The notes under the pieces: generated by a model
The model's database searches: none
Told to the model about the DNA's origin: nothing
Seen by the model: the letters and a program-made list of their open reading frames with translations, nothing else
Program-made: the position numbers and the translations under genes
Assembly (NCBI GenBank): GCA_002633025.1
Contig: NMRB01002315.1
Coordinates: forward strand, 1-64,000
DNA length: 64,000 nucleotides
DNA from: Notospermus geniculatus
Taxonomy: Eukaryota > Nemertea > Pilidiophora > Heteronemertea > Lineidae
Reading direction: 5' to 3'
In this document: positions 32,823-44,700 of the stretch, in pieces
Layout of the letters: each line of letters starts with the position of its first letter
Numbering within the stretch: the stretch's first letter is position 1

Positions 32823-33518
32823 CAAGCCGTACACATTGAAAATCTTGTTTACCAAACACACAGCTCCTGTTAAAAAGTAAACAAAGTGAAACCAGGAGCA
32901 GCCGATTACTTGTTATCAAACAATAAACATTTCCATGATTTTTAAAACGCAATCATTTTCTTTAATACAAGTCATCGAAATCGAAATTTGACTTGCTACA
33001 CGTTAAAAACATTGTTTTACAAAAACAAAGCCCCAAAACTGAAAAGTACTCATGTTTTCGTGCAAATATAGGCCTGGATAGGCCTACATCTGTGTGCAGA
33101 CATGTATGGAGAGCGTGTAGTGCCGTGGGTCGACGACGTCGTTTGGCGTCCAATATGGCGGACATAGACTGACCACGTGACGTGATGACGTCACCTGCAC
33201 GCCCTCCATAGGTGACGAACATTTGCACTTTGTTGATGTTAACCATTAATAACCTGTTTTATGTCCTTTTTTAAATACAATACATTTTGATGGAGTTTTG
33301 AATGGAATGTATAACGTAAGTATAATGGATCACCCCACCAAATAAACCAGCTAAGTATGTGCTACCGACACAAATTCCAAATTAAGCCTACATAAATATC
33401 AAGCTGATACAAATAAAACAGTTAACGCCATGGGGAAAAATTAATTGTGTAACAACCAACAAGGAACTGTAAACTGGAAAATATTGGTCGAAAAATAACT
33501 GATGGATGAATTCCACCA
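32823..33518. other. gene-free stretch
   Basis: A short CCAATATGGCGGACATAG / GTGACGTGATGACGTCAC block near 33150-33200 resembles the next MITE family. No exon supported. Confidence 0.5.
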
Positions 33519-33756
33519 ATAGGGGTTCTTCACTGACGTCACAACGGTCACGTGACTGCAAGGAATCGGCCATGTTGGCCGTCAAACTGCCGGCGATGAC
33601 GTCACAACAGTCACGTCATGACATTTTGACGTCGCATGTGCGTCACGTCTGTGTGTTGACGCTATGTTCATGCCGTGACGTCGCTTGACATTTTGACGGC
33701 CAATATGGCGGCATCGTGTCGTCATGGAAATGTGACGTCACGTGAAGAACCTCTAT
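33519..33756. mobile_element. ATAGAGGTTCTTCAC-family MITE, best copy
   Basis: 238 bp with ends ATAGGGGTTCTTCACTGACGTC and TGACGTCACGTGAAGAACCT (to CTCTAT). The interior carries GGCCATGTTGGCCGTCAAAC, several TGACGTC words and CCAATATGGCGGCATCG. Relatives: 24330-24510, 35930-35995, 50405-50472, 52231-52594, 56275-56300, 60846-61003 and 61002-61205. Confidence 0.85.
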
Positions 33757-35597
33757 GGTTACTCCTAGTAGATTAAATCTGAGGTTGACAGTGGACGATA
33801 CATGTACATTGAAGTTACTGGACTTTGTTCGTTTGCATGGCAACCATCGTTTAAGGAAATGGTTAAAAGGTGTCACTCGGATCAACTGGTACCAAATATA
33901 CACATAATGTGTGCTCAAAAGCAAGTTTTCTAGTAATATACATTTGATATTTCTGATTTAAACACATGCAGATAAAATATTTGACCCTTTGTGATTGTGT
34001 TTTCGAAGAAAATTGAATGCCTAACAGGGAAATTTAGGCCTTTTGGACATGTACAGCACTTTCCATTGGAACACCCCGAACGTCCAGAGTATAATATAAA
34101 AATTATGGCAATATAAAAATAACAAAACATTTTTTCTTATGGCAATCGGTTGACAATAATTTGATCACAGATAGGCCTTATTTTTACAGTCAATGGAGAT
34201 TTTTAACGGCTCGGATAACAAGCAGCCCTACGTAAAATATGAAATATATTGAAAATGTTAAACTAATATAAATAGTACACAGTGTAAACACAATTATTCT
34301 AATACTACAAACTAAGTAGAGATGAGACAGGCCACGTGTAGCATGCGGTGGTCAGCAATTTGCTGATAAAACTTGGACACTCGTGCCTAAACAACAGGCC
34401 TAGTCAGATCTCATGTTCATAACCATAAGCCATGTACGTAACGACCGACGCAGCAACATTCCGTAAAAGCAAACCTGCTCATGAATAAATTAACATTTAA
34501 ATTAACATTTTACAACCAAAATATTTAAAAAAAACAGTGGTAAAACCTGGATTTCCTCAAAAATTACGTTTTTACAACCAAAATCAACCGTTATAAAATT
34601 GGTGCAATAGTTTTATATATAAATTTATATTCCAAGTTACTGCATCGGGGCACTCTTCGTGCCTCTGCTCAATGACCTTGACCTCCTCTGGAGTTCACCT
34701 GATTTTGGAGTTCAAAGGTGATCAGGAGGTCAAGGTTGAAAGAGAACTAAAACCAAGAGGAACATACTGATGAAGCATCACATCATGAATGGTGTTTTAT
34801 ACACCCCTAGACTGAGGCTGTTTTTGTTGACCATTTTTTAAAACAAGTTTATTCAAGGCGAGAAAAATGAAAGGAAAAAATTAATACGAGAAAAAAATAA
34901 ATATAGTCGGATCATTCATGGCATGATTTTTAAACTTGACACGGGATAGACTACAGTGGAATCTGATTGTTCGTTGCCTTGGACGGTATAAAGAACATTC
35001 TTATTGGAAGTTACTACCAGTGGACGGAGAGCCAATCGGCGAGAATTTAGGAAAAAAAATGATTTGGCGTGTAGGCCAGTACATCAATGTGAAATCAACA
35101 TGTATTGAAAAATTACGTTAACCAACAACAAGTGAGTTCAATAAAATTACATGTTGCTTTGTTTTTCAGTGGAAAACACGTGAAAAGAAATAAAAAAATT
35201 ATTTCCTGCGTATGTCAACTTAATCTACTTTTATAATTTGTTTCAAGAACAACAGGCATCTTTCACTGACCAGCAAATAAAAATATGTAGGCTTGTGTTC
35301 ATTAACACTTTCACTGCCGAGACATATTTTGTCAGTTTGGAAATACATGTATGCACAAAAAAGGCTAAAAAGGGTCCAAACCCTACGAAATATTCACTGG
35401 AAAGCTCTCACTGGGAACATTCAAATGAATACCTTTGTGGCAGTATGCCTGTAACCATGGTAACCTTTTAGAATCGTGCCACTATTTCTGCTGTTGACCA
35501 AATTGTCAAGCAGTGAAAGGGTTAACTGACGAGTCAATTGTACATGTAGATAAAGTACTGGTGAGTCCAACAGTATATTCCTCAGCTATTCGGCATT
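33757..35597. other. gene-free stretch, probable 3' flank of IgSF gene 2
   Basis: No exon. An inverted pair (GAGGTCAAGGTCATTGAGC-like near 34671 and GATCAGGAGGTCAAGG near 34720) forms a small foldback. A minus-strand AATAAA lies at about 34849-34854; it is distant from the stop at 35598, so it is only a possible poly(A) signal. Confidence 0.45.
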
Positions 35598-35701
35598 CTA
35601 CTGCTTCAGCAAGATGGTGGTCAGCAGCAAAATGAATCCCAGGATCATCAGAGATGGACGGAAGCCGGCGGCAGAATCTGGAGCTTTGGTTGGGCAGTCC
35701 T
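35598..35701 (-). CDS. IgSF gene 2 exon 7, hydrophobic C-terminus
   Basis: The acceptor TTTGCAG precedes 35701, phase 1 in. It encodes DCPTKAPDSAAG, then a 15-residue hydrophobic run and KQ, with stop TAG at 35598-35600. The small-residue cluster SAAG before the hydrophobic run is a plausible GPI attachment region. Confidence 0.8.
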
Positions 35702-38700
35702 CTGCAAAGAAGGAAATGGTTTATTGAGTGCAAACACGAGGACAGTGTTAATTTTTCATTTGAAAAACATACTAAACATCTAACGCTTCCTTTGTTTTCA
35801 GAACAGAAGTGGCGACTGGATCGAAAATCAAACACGCGGCTTCTGTTAGAGAGAAAAAGAAAAAGAGCGTGGAACGGTGAGTGAAGATCGAGTTCGTTTT
35901 CTCAAAATAATAATACACGTATTGATCTTTTGATGGCCAATATGGCGGCATCTTGTCGTCATGGAAATGTGACGTCACATGAAGAACCTCTAATGGTCAG
36001 GAAGTAGGTCAATCACTTTTAGGATGTTTATGAAGTGTGTACCAGGGCACATGTCGACATCAAATCGCAATGTTCTCAGACAGACAATAACTTGCGTGTC
36101 AGCATTTTGAAGGACGGATGGAAGACGGACTAAAATACATTAATTGAAATGAATAACTAAGGAATTCCAAATCAGTAAAGAAAACTTACTGCCCGCTGCT
36201 GTGAATTTCTGCTTCGCCGCGTCGGACTTGGGAGATTCCCCTCCAGCATTTGTCACCGAGCACGTGAATTGGTATTCTTTATTGACCTCTGCGTCACAGA
36301 TTTTAGCAACGTACGTGGCCTTTTTGTTGTCGGGAAGCGTGACTTCTTTACCATCTTTATCAAACCTATACAAAAAAATAATTGAGAGAAATTAGCTTGG
36401 AGAGTCTCCGTAAGAAATCAGATGTGGATCGGGGACCACTCCCCCTTGCCGCGAGAGTATGGTTTTTGGTTGTGATTTTGAGCGTTTTCAGAATGGATAG
36501 TAATGCACTATAGCAGTATTACGCCCCCCCCCCCTCTCCAAAATCCTGGACCACCCCTGCGATAGGGGGAACACTAGAAAACATTATATTGGCCCCTCTT
36601 GGCGTCGCTTGCATTTATAACCAGAAATCGGCCCCAAAGGTACTTTTTTTCACAGGATGATGGTGTGTGGCACGTTTAACCCGCAGAACCTACTACCCTG
36701 ATTTCGTGCTATTATTACATGTAGTTGACGTACAATTTGTATGTAAGACCAGTTTCCGTTGCATCCGCTGCCTTGCACGTGATGGTTGTATCTGCTGTCG
36801 CTGTCACTGACGCTCCAGTAATACTTGGTTTGGCTTGGGCTGCAAGTAGTATAAATGTAATGTTTAAATGATTAAAGTACTTTTTAAAAGTTCGTATCGG
36901 CAGGTGAGACAGTTGAAGGCTGTTTAATCAATCCGTAGTACATGTATGTACCATCCTGATGTCATCAGGGGCTATAACTGTCCCTCCTAAATGTCACCCT
37001 ACATGTATGTCGTGGCGTCCGTATAGTGGGCGCTTAGAAACCATGCAAATCCCAAAACGAAAGACCGGCTTGCATAATGTCAGAATACATGTAGAAAATT
37101 ACGGGGAGTAGAGAAATATTAGGGAGCTTTCGCACAGCCCCCGAAACGTCAACGCGAACGCCAAACCCATTGTTCGATGCCACGAAGAGAGCACCGAACA
37201 AAAGGATAGACGTTCGCGTTGGCGTTTCGGGGGCTTGGCGAAAACTCTGTATTAAGGCCTGTTTCCACATGTGCGTACTACGCTGCGTGATGCGTTAAAT
37301 CTTTTGTTATTTTCCGCCGCTCTGCTTCCAAACAATGGGCGAAGCGTCAAAACGCAGCGTAAAACGCTCATGTGGAAACGGGCCTTGAGAAATGCATATA
37401 CATGTATGTACTTCTACATGCATGACATGTGCGCGTGGGTGCACTACATGCGTGCATACAACAAAATTAGCTTTCAGTGACCATTTAACTACTTACGGTA
37501 TATGATATCCACACCGGTTGCCGAGGCTGGTGACTCTTTTGCTCCAAATATCGCCTTACACGTGATTTTCTTCTTGTTGTCAGCAGTTTGGGGTGTATAC
37601 TTCAACTGTAAAAACACAGGCGAAAAGTTGAATCAGAAGCTGTCACTCGAAAATGATCAATCTTATGAAGTTCCATTCATGTCATTATTACTTGAATTAT
37701 GTCACATCTGATGTTTATTAAATATCTCACTGAGATATTTAATAATCATCAGATGTGACAAAATTCGAATTAAGCAACATCTGATGTTTATTAAATATCT
37801 CACTGAGATATTTAATAATCATCAGATGTGACAAAATTCGAATTAAGCAACATCTGATGTTTATTAAATATCTCACTGAGATATTTAATTATCAGATGTG
37901 ACATGATTCAAATAATAATGACATGAATGGAACTTCATACAATCTCGTATCCAGAGATTAGTTACGTTCGGCCGAGGTTGAAGGTCGCTACACTAATCTC
38001 TGGAGTACGGACTACTTCGGGGGTTGCCCAAGGCACGTGTGTTACACACGGCGACCCACAGTGTATTGAATTCAGAAAGTCCTCCGACGTTAGTGTAATG
38101 CGAAATGTACTATGCTTTGTCTGAATACATTTTAGAGCAATCTGGTCCCGCGAGATTTCACTCGAGACTTGGATTTGAACGCAACGTCATAACGTCAGGC
38201 TCGGGTCTGTTTCAGAGTGATTTTAGAGCTCTGCCTGCAGTTTTATCGATGTGTGCTGAAAAGCATCTCGCTCCGCCATCTCGCTCAGTGAGTAGGCTAG
38301 ACCATCGGTCGCCAAGGCAGACGCTGCAGGACATGTAGACTCTGGCAGGGTCGCAAAAGTGCAACAACTGCGTGCAGAGCAAGCGACAAGAGTCTCAAAG
38401 ACCGTCTCTCGCCCATACCAAACCTGGGTTGCATGACGAATTTCTTTTTTTACAGCCCGGTATAAAAAGTAGATGTCCACGACGATTTGGTCGAGACCCA
38501 AAACCTATCGACTGAATGGTTTTCAACACAGTTTGACCTCCACTACAAATGTTTTCAAGTTCCAGCAAAATTCGTCCAGAAATAATAGGCCTTTTTACAC
38601 GGTGCTGGTTCAAGGAAACCTCCCTCCACCCTCCTCGGGCGGGTTCGGGTTCAAGATAGATTGATCGCTTTTACACGGTGCGGGTTCGGTAACCGGCCTC

Positions 38701-41700
38701 GATCTAGTTCGAGGTTGTTCGTTCGAATGCGTGCCACTAGATGGCGCGTATCAATCTCCTATCGCTGAAGGAGGGGAATCTTCATGTAAACAAGATATAG
38801 CGGCTTCGATTGCAGTACATTTCGAAATTATTTACAGTTATTGTAAGTACGAAATATGCCGGAAATATCACAAAAAATCGGTGAACTATTGGTTCACGTG
38901 GGCCTATAGTCCCTTTAAGTGACCATTATATTGGGTCCAAAATGAGCTTTCGACGCAATTTTCGGCACTAAATCATTATCGGCTTTCAAAACATTCAGCT
39001 GGTATATGTTACTTTTTATGTCCAGTAGTGTCCGGGCTAATAATAAAACCGATTAGTTTGTGATTAATATGTTTTGATCTTGAGTTTTAAGGTGGGTGGA
39101 CCAGGCTGGACACAATAATGTAGCAATCTACTGCTTCTGACGCGGTTTCATGGAGAATGGTTTCACGATGCCAGAGAAAAGTATCTGGAAACGAAAAATC
39201 AAGCATGAAAATAAAGAGCACCTAGTGCCCAATAATGCTGTATCACTGTCGATGTCGATGTCCGGCTCCATTGCAAGCGGTTGACACGACGTCTTCAGAG
39301 CAAATGACCGAAAATATTGTACAATACTATTGAATCGATTGTGCCCGAAACTTTTTTTCAATAATATTGATTCAATATTATTGACTCAATATTATTGCAC
39401 ATGGATAGGCCGCTTTAAGTACTGCGAGTGACGTCATCCAAGTAGCATGCTCAATCCCGCCCGAGGCCAGTGCAGGTCGGTTCGTTTTTACAGGAGAGTA
39501 AAATTGGTCTACACCTACCTCCACCGTCCCGAGACTCACACGGCGAACCGAACTGGCCCCAGGAAGGTGGCGGTCAGTTGTTTCGCTTTGACATGGGGAA
39601 AATAACCGAACCCTCCTCGATCTAGTCTCGATCCGGAACGCACCGGCACCGTGTGAAAGGGCCTAATTAGTTTAATTTAATTTAATTAATTTGAAGCTTT
39701 ATTGAGCACAAAACAAATAAACATAACACATTTACAAAAACATAAGGAAACGATAAAACAAACAGACAGATATAAAATGAAGGATAAGAAGAAGCGTTGT
39801 GCTCAAAAGGGAGCACCCAAGGGGTCATAAGACTCATAGGTGGGGTCCCGAAATAAAATTACAATAAAAGAATAACAAAAATATCATGTTTATGACCAAT
39901 AATGCGGCCTAGAAGCGACAGGTAGGACACCTGCAACGCGCAACCCATGTGCACTCGCTCTCGGGATCAAAACGCTCCGCCAGCAGATTACCGGAGCGCT
40001 TAAAAGAAAGCGGAGTCGCCGAGCAGCGAGCACCCATGGGCAGATTACCATAATAATCGCTAACGGAGCGCTGAAAGGAAAGCGGAGTCGCCGAGCAGCG
40101 AGCACCCATGGGCAGGGCGTTCCAGGTGTACCGTACACGGTTGAAAAACGACCGGCAATAAGTCTCCGTTCTACAAATAGCACCATTAATTAAAAGGGGG
40201 TCACCTCTTCGTTCCGTGAATGTAATATATCTAGCTTACTTCAGTGAGGATACTGAAGTGTCGAGTGCAGAACCAAAAACGTCCAAAATCTTTACATATT
40301 TAGCTCTGAGGTACGCAATGTAGTTTATATTTTTGGGACAGGGCCCGAATGAAGTGTATATTTACTTTCAAAATGGACGATAGAAATATTTCTTACCGTA
40401 GCACAAGCGGCTGCTGTTTGAGCTGCGGTGCCAATTATCAATTTGCAGTTATCCGGTACTATCGTCTGGCCTGTCGCCTTTTTGCAGTCGCATGTAGTTT
40501 CGACGGTAGCTTTATTTGGTTTTGGGTCACAGGTGAGCGTCGGAGCTTTAGCATCTGAAATTGGAATGATTAATGTTTCAAATATTAACTCTGACGCCGG
40601 GCCATTATTGGAAAAAAACTGTTCTTTTTGCAGGGGGTCCGACATGGGTCTAGTAATTTTGCTGCTGCTACTTAACCGCACATCACTTCGAAGCAATGTT
40701 TTAACCGTACATAGACAAGACCACGCTCATTATTTAGGTCCTCAATGAAGCCCCTGCGACGTGACATTCACGCTCAGTCGCGTTCTGAACAGGCGAGCAC
40801 TGCCATTCGACAGGGCCAGTTTTAAGCACACTGACGTACAAATAATTTCCTCAAATATTTCTCGGTGGTGTGGCGTGCCAACTGGACATGTACATGTATA
40901 GGCCTATAGTATTGCAAAGACCTTTCCAACAACGTCAATCCCAGTGACACAGCCAATTCGAAAATATTTTTGCTCGATTTTTTAAAAAAATGTCGCTAAA
41001 TTCGCGGTTAAGAGAGGTCTCTTATATATTTACAGCAAGGCGCTCAACCTGTAGACAATTTAATTCTCTTTCATTTGCGCCAAATTTCAGCTCAATCGGA
41101 CCAATAATAACTGAGTTATGAGGAAAAGAATGCGGTGGTGTCGGACACCTTACTGATACCGAGTTATCTCGGCCTTGGGCGTCAAGGAGTTAACCACCTC
41201 AGAATGTATGCCATTTTCTAGACATTGTGAGATCTATATCTCTATATCTAATCTATATATCTATAAAAGGGAACAGCCAGGCTAAGTTTGTTAGCAATTT
41301 TCACGGACAACACTCACTTCAACTCCGGGCTTCAGTTGATAATGGTGGCTATTTACTCACAGTCACAACCTGTTCAAAATACCCGTGTTTTTCCAGACCC
41401 GTGTCAAACGCGTGTTTGCGGAAAAGCCCCCCCCCGGAATCAAAGTCCGGTCCTATTGTTCAGCGAGGGATTAGAATACATGTATATGGCTATGGAGACC
41501 ATGACCATTCGAATATAACCTTACAATAGCGGACTATTGTTTGACGGACTTGCATTCCTAGGACGTTGATTCCTGTCACACCTGCGAGAGGTCACACAAC
41601 TACATTGTAGTTAAGTAGCCCGGCGACAGGTGCGCTGCATGCACTGACTCTTCGGTCATTTCTGCGCGAAAACGACGTCACTTAATGGCTGCGCCATCTG

Positions 41701-44700
41701 TAGCCGTGCTAAGAACTAACGTAAACACGGGGATTTCGAAAAGCACGACGGGCTTGTCGTGTATGAAAAACCCGTGTTTTTCAGACACGGGTTTCTCGCA
41801 GCCCGGCAATTCATAGGTGTTACCGCAAAAAAAACCGGGGATTTTATGTAGTGTAACCACGGCTACTGAGTGATATGGGAACAATGTTATCCAGATTTAG
41901 ATACAAGAAAGTGGATAGAAGGGTGATTCCCTTCCTAACAGTCAAAGTCTATTTTGGGATCCGGGGAACCTCTCAAGTTTTTGTTTGTTTAGTTTGCTTG
42001 GTTCAGGCATGAACGATAAATCAAATTGAATTACATGTATTATTCAAATTCAGATTCGTATAACATGGTGTTATGTACGATGATGTACAATAAACTTTAT
42101 GATGGGTGGAGAGAGAGAAGAGAATAAAGAGGAAAGTAGAAGTAAAGCAAGGACTTAGGAATGTGTCATGATACTAGAGTGGAAGAGAATGTGCAATATG
42201 AATGTATAGGGAGGTTTCGAAATCAAACGATAAACGTAAACGTTAACGACAAGGTTATTTTTGTACCGAAAATGCAATATAAAATCTGGTTTAAATAATG
42301 TGTAGTATGAAAAATAACGTTGTCGTAACGTTTACGTTTATCGTTTGATTTCGAAACCTCCCTAATTAAACGAGGTCCACGAGATATATAGTTATATACA
42401 TAGACAAGAACAAGAGATCCATATTGGGATAAATAATTACAAATAAGATACTTTTGGTTAAAACCAGTTAAAGATAATGTATCACGACTTCATTGTTTGC
42501 ATTCAATGTTTGTAAACATATGTTTATGTTTACATTATGTTATTTTGGACTTTTGGGACACGCCAACCCACCAAATTGAATACTTCCGGCATCAAAAGAA
42601 TTTCCAGAGGGGCATGCCACCAACAAATTACTCATAAGACAAAGAAAGCCTGGACATAAACAAACAAAATGTAAATAAACAATGATTTTCGTGGCCCGCG
42701 AAAATACCCGTGATACATTATCTTTAAGACCTCGCCAAGAACGCACAGCTGATGTATTTAAGGACACCATGTCACCATGATTGCCATAAGACATACGTTA
42801 GGGATTAACTCGTAACACCTCATTTGAAGACGTGCAGGCGGGGATACGGAGGGGCGCGCTGGTTCTCGCCTCCCCTTTAGCCAAAACATCTGTATAAAAT
42901 CGACCGTGAAACTCTGGAATTTGGGCAAATTTCACTGTCCTAGCCCAGGGCACCCCCTCTTCCCAAATCCTGGGTCCGCTCCTGCCATCAACCTGTCAAC
43001 ATGCAAGTTGCGGACGCTTTTGATCCATTGCACAGGGTGGAGTATCCAGAAGGAGTAACCCGGGACCGGTGTAGCAGTAAAGAGTGTCCCCCTGTAAAAA
43101 GTGTCCACTTCTATTGTTGAATGACGGAATAAGCCGCGGCATGACTATAGAAACCAATTGCCAGAGATTGGAATGTAACAATAGGATCTTTTGTTCCCAG
43201 GACAGTTTTTCCTAGGACATTTTTTCCCTTCACACCTGAATAACCCACTTAAACAATATCCCGATGAGGAATTTCACAAACAACGCTTTCGTTTTGCCAA
43301 GGTGAATATTCTCCAAAATCATGCAGTTGATTGAGCGCGAGATACAATGTATCTCCAAATTTTGACAAGAAATTTCGGGTTGTCTCCCAACTGTGGGCCT
43401 AGTGAAACGTGTGTCGCTGCAATAGCTCATCCGTTACGAGTCGAGGCTTAAGTAAAAGTTGAGAAATAACTCAAAATGCATGGGCTGCGAGCTGGATTAT
43501 AGTCAAACCTGTGAAGCGTCAAGGCTCAAGCTATAGCTATACTAATCGTAAGTTAAGCTGAAATAACTCAAATGGGCTGCAGCTCAAGTTGGGATAAGCG
43601 GAATTTCAACTTAAGTTAAAGATCAGCTTAGCTGGAGTTAAGATAAAACTTTAGCCTCTGGTGCATACGGGTCTTTAAGATCAAAATGTTGCTCTCAGTA
43701 GTCATTCTCCGTGGTCAACAAGATCTGGGTAGATCGGGAACCATTGACATCGATCCGATTTCCTCATTCTTGTTTTGGTCAGTTTTTAGTTCACCCGTGA
43801 GCTTTAGTCGTCGGTCGTCGTCCGTCGTCGTCGTCGTCCGTTAGCAGGGCACGTTTCGTAACCGCTGGAGCTATTGATCTGAAACTTGGTATATATATAC
43901 CCCTAGGTCAGATGACCTATGACACCAAGTTTCGGTCCGATTCGATTCTTGGCTTGGCCTCCAGGTGGCCCAAACCAAAAACACAAAAAGTGCAATAACT
44001 CCGGAACTAATGACTGGATCATCTCGAAATTTTTATCATAGGTGTATCTAATTATGATACACAACATATGTAACGGGTTTTTGATTTGACCTACTTTTCA
44101 AGGTCACAGAGGTCAAAGTTCGGCAAAAGTAACGAACCTGCCACAGCTCTTAATTATTTCACCGAGAGTCTTCATATCTTGCATTAACGTGTATTAGAGG
44201 GGTACCTTCAAAAATACCAAGGGTCGTATTTTAGAACGTTCCTTAACGTTAAAGTCGACGTTAAGACTATTGTAAAACCAACGAGAACAATAGATTTAAG
44301 GTGGACCTTAATGTTAAGGAACGTTCTAAAATACGGCCCCTTGTTTCGGCCCGATCAGACATCCAATATGGCCGCCAGGTGGCGTAACCTGAAAATCATC
44401 CAAGTGCTCAGGAACGGCTTGATCCAGAGTGCTCAAACTTGATATTTACCTCCCTCTTGATGACCTTTACAAGCACGTCAAATTTCGGCCTGATTAAACT
44501 TCCAATATGGCCGCCAGGTGGCGTAACCCGAAAATCATCAAATGTGCTATAACTCAGGAACGACTTGACCCAGAGCGCTCAAATGCGCTATGTTGCTCCC
44601 TCTAGATGACCTTTATGTGCATGTGAAGTTTTGGCCCGATCGGACATCCAATATGGCCGCCAGGCGGCATAACCCCAAAATCATTGAAGTCCTGCAACTT

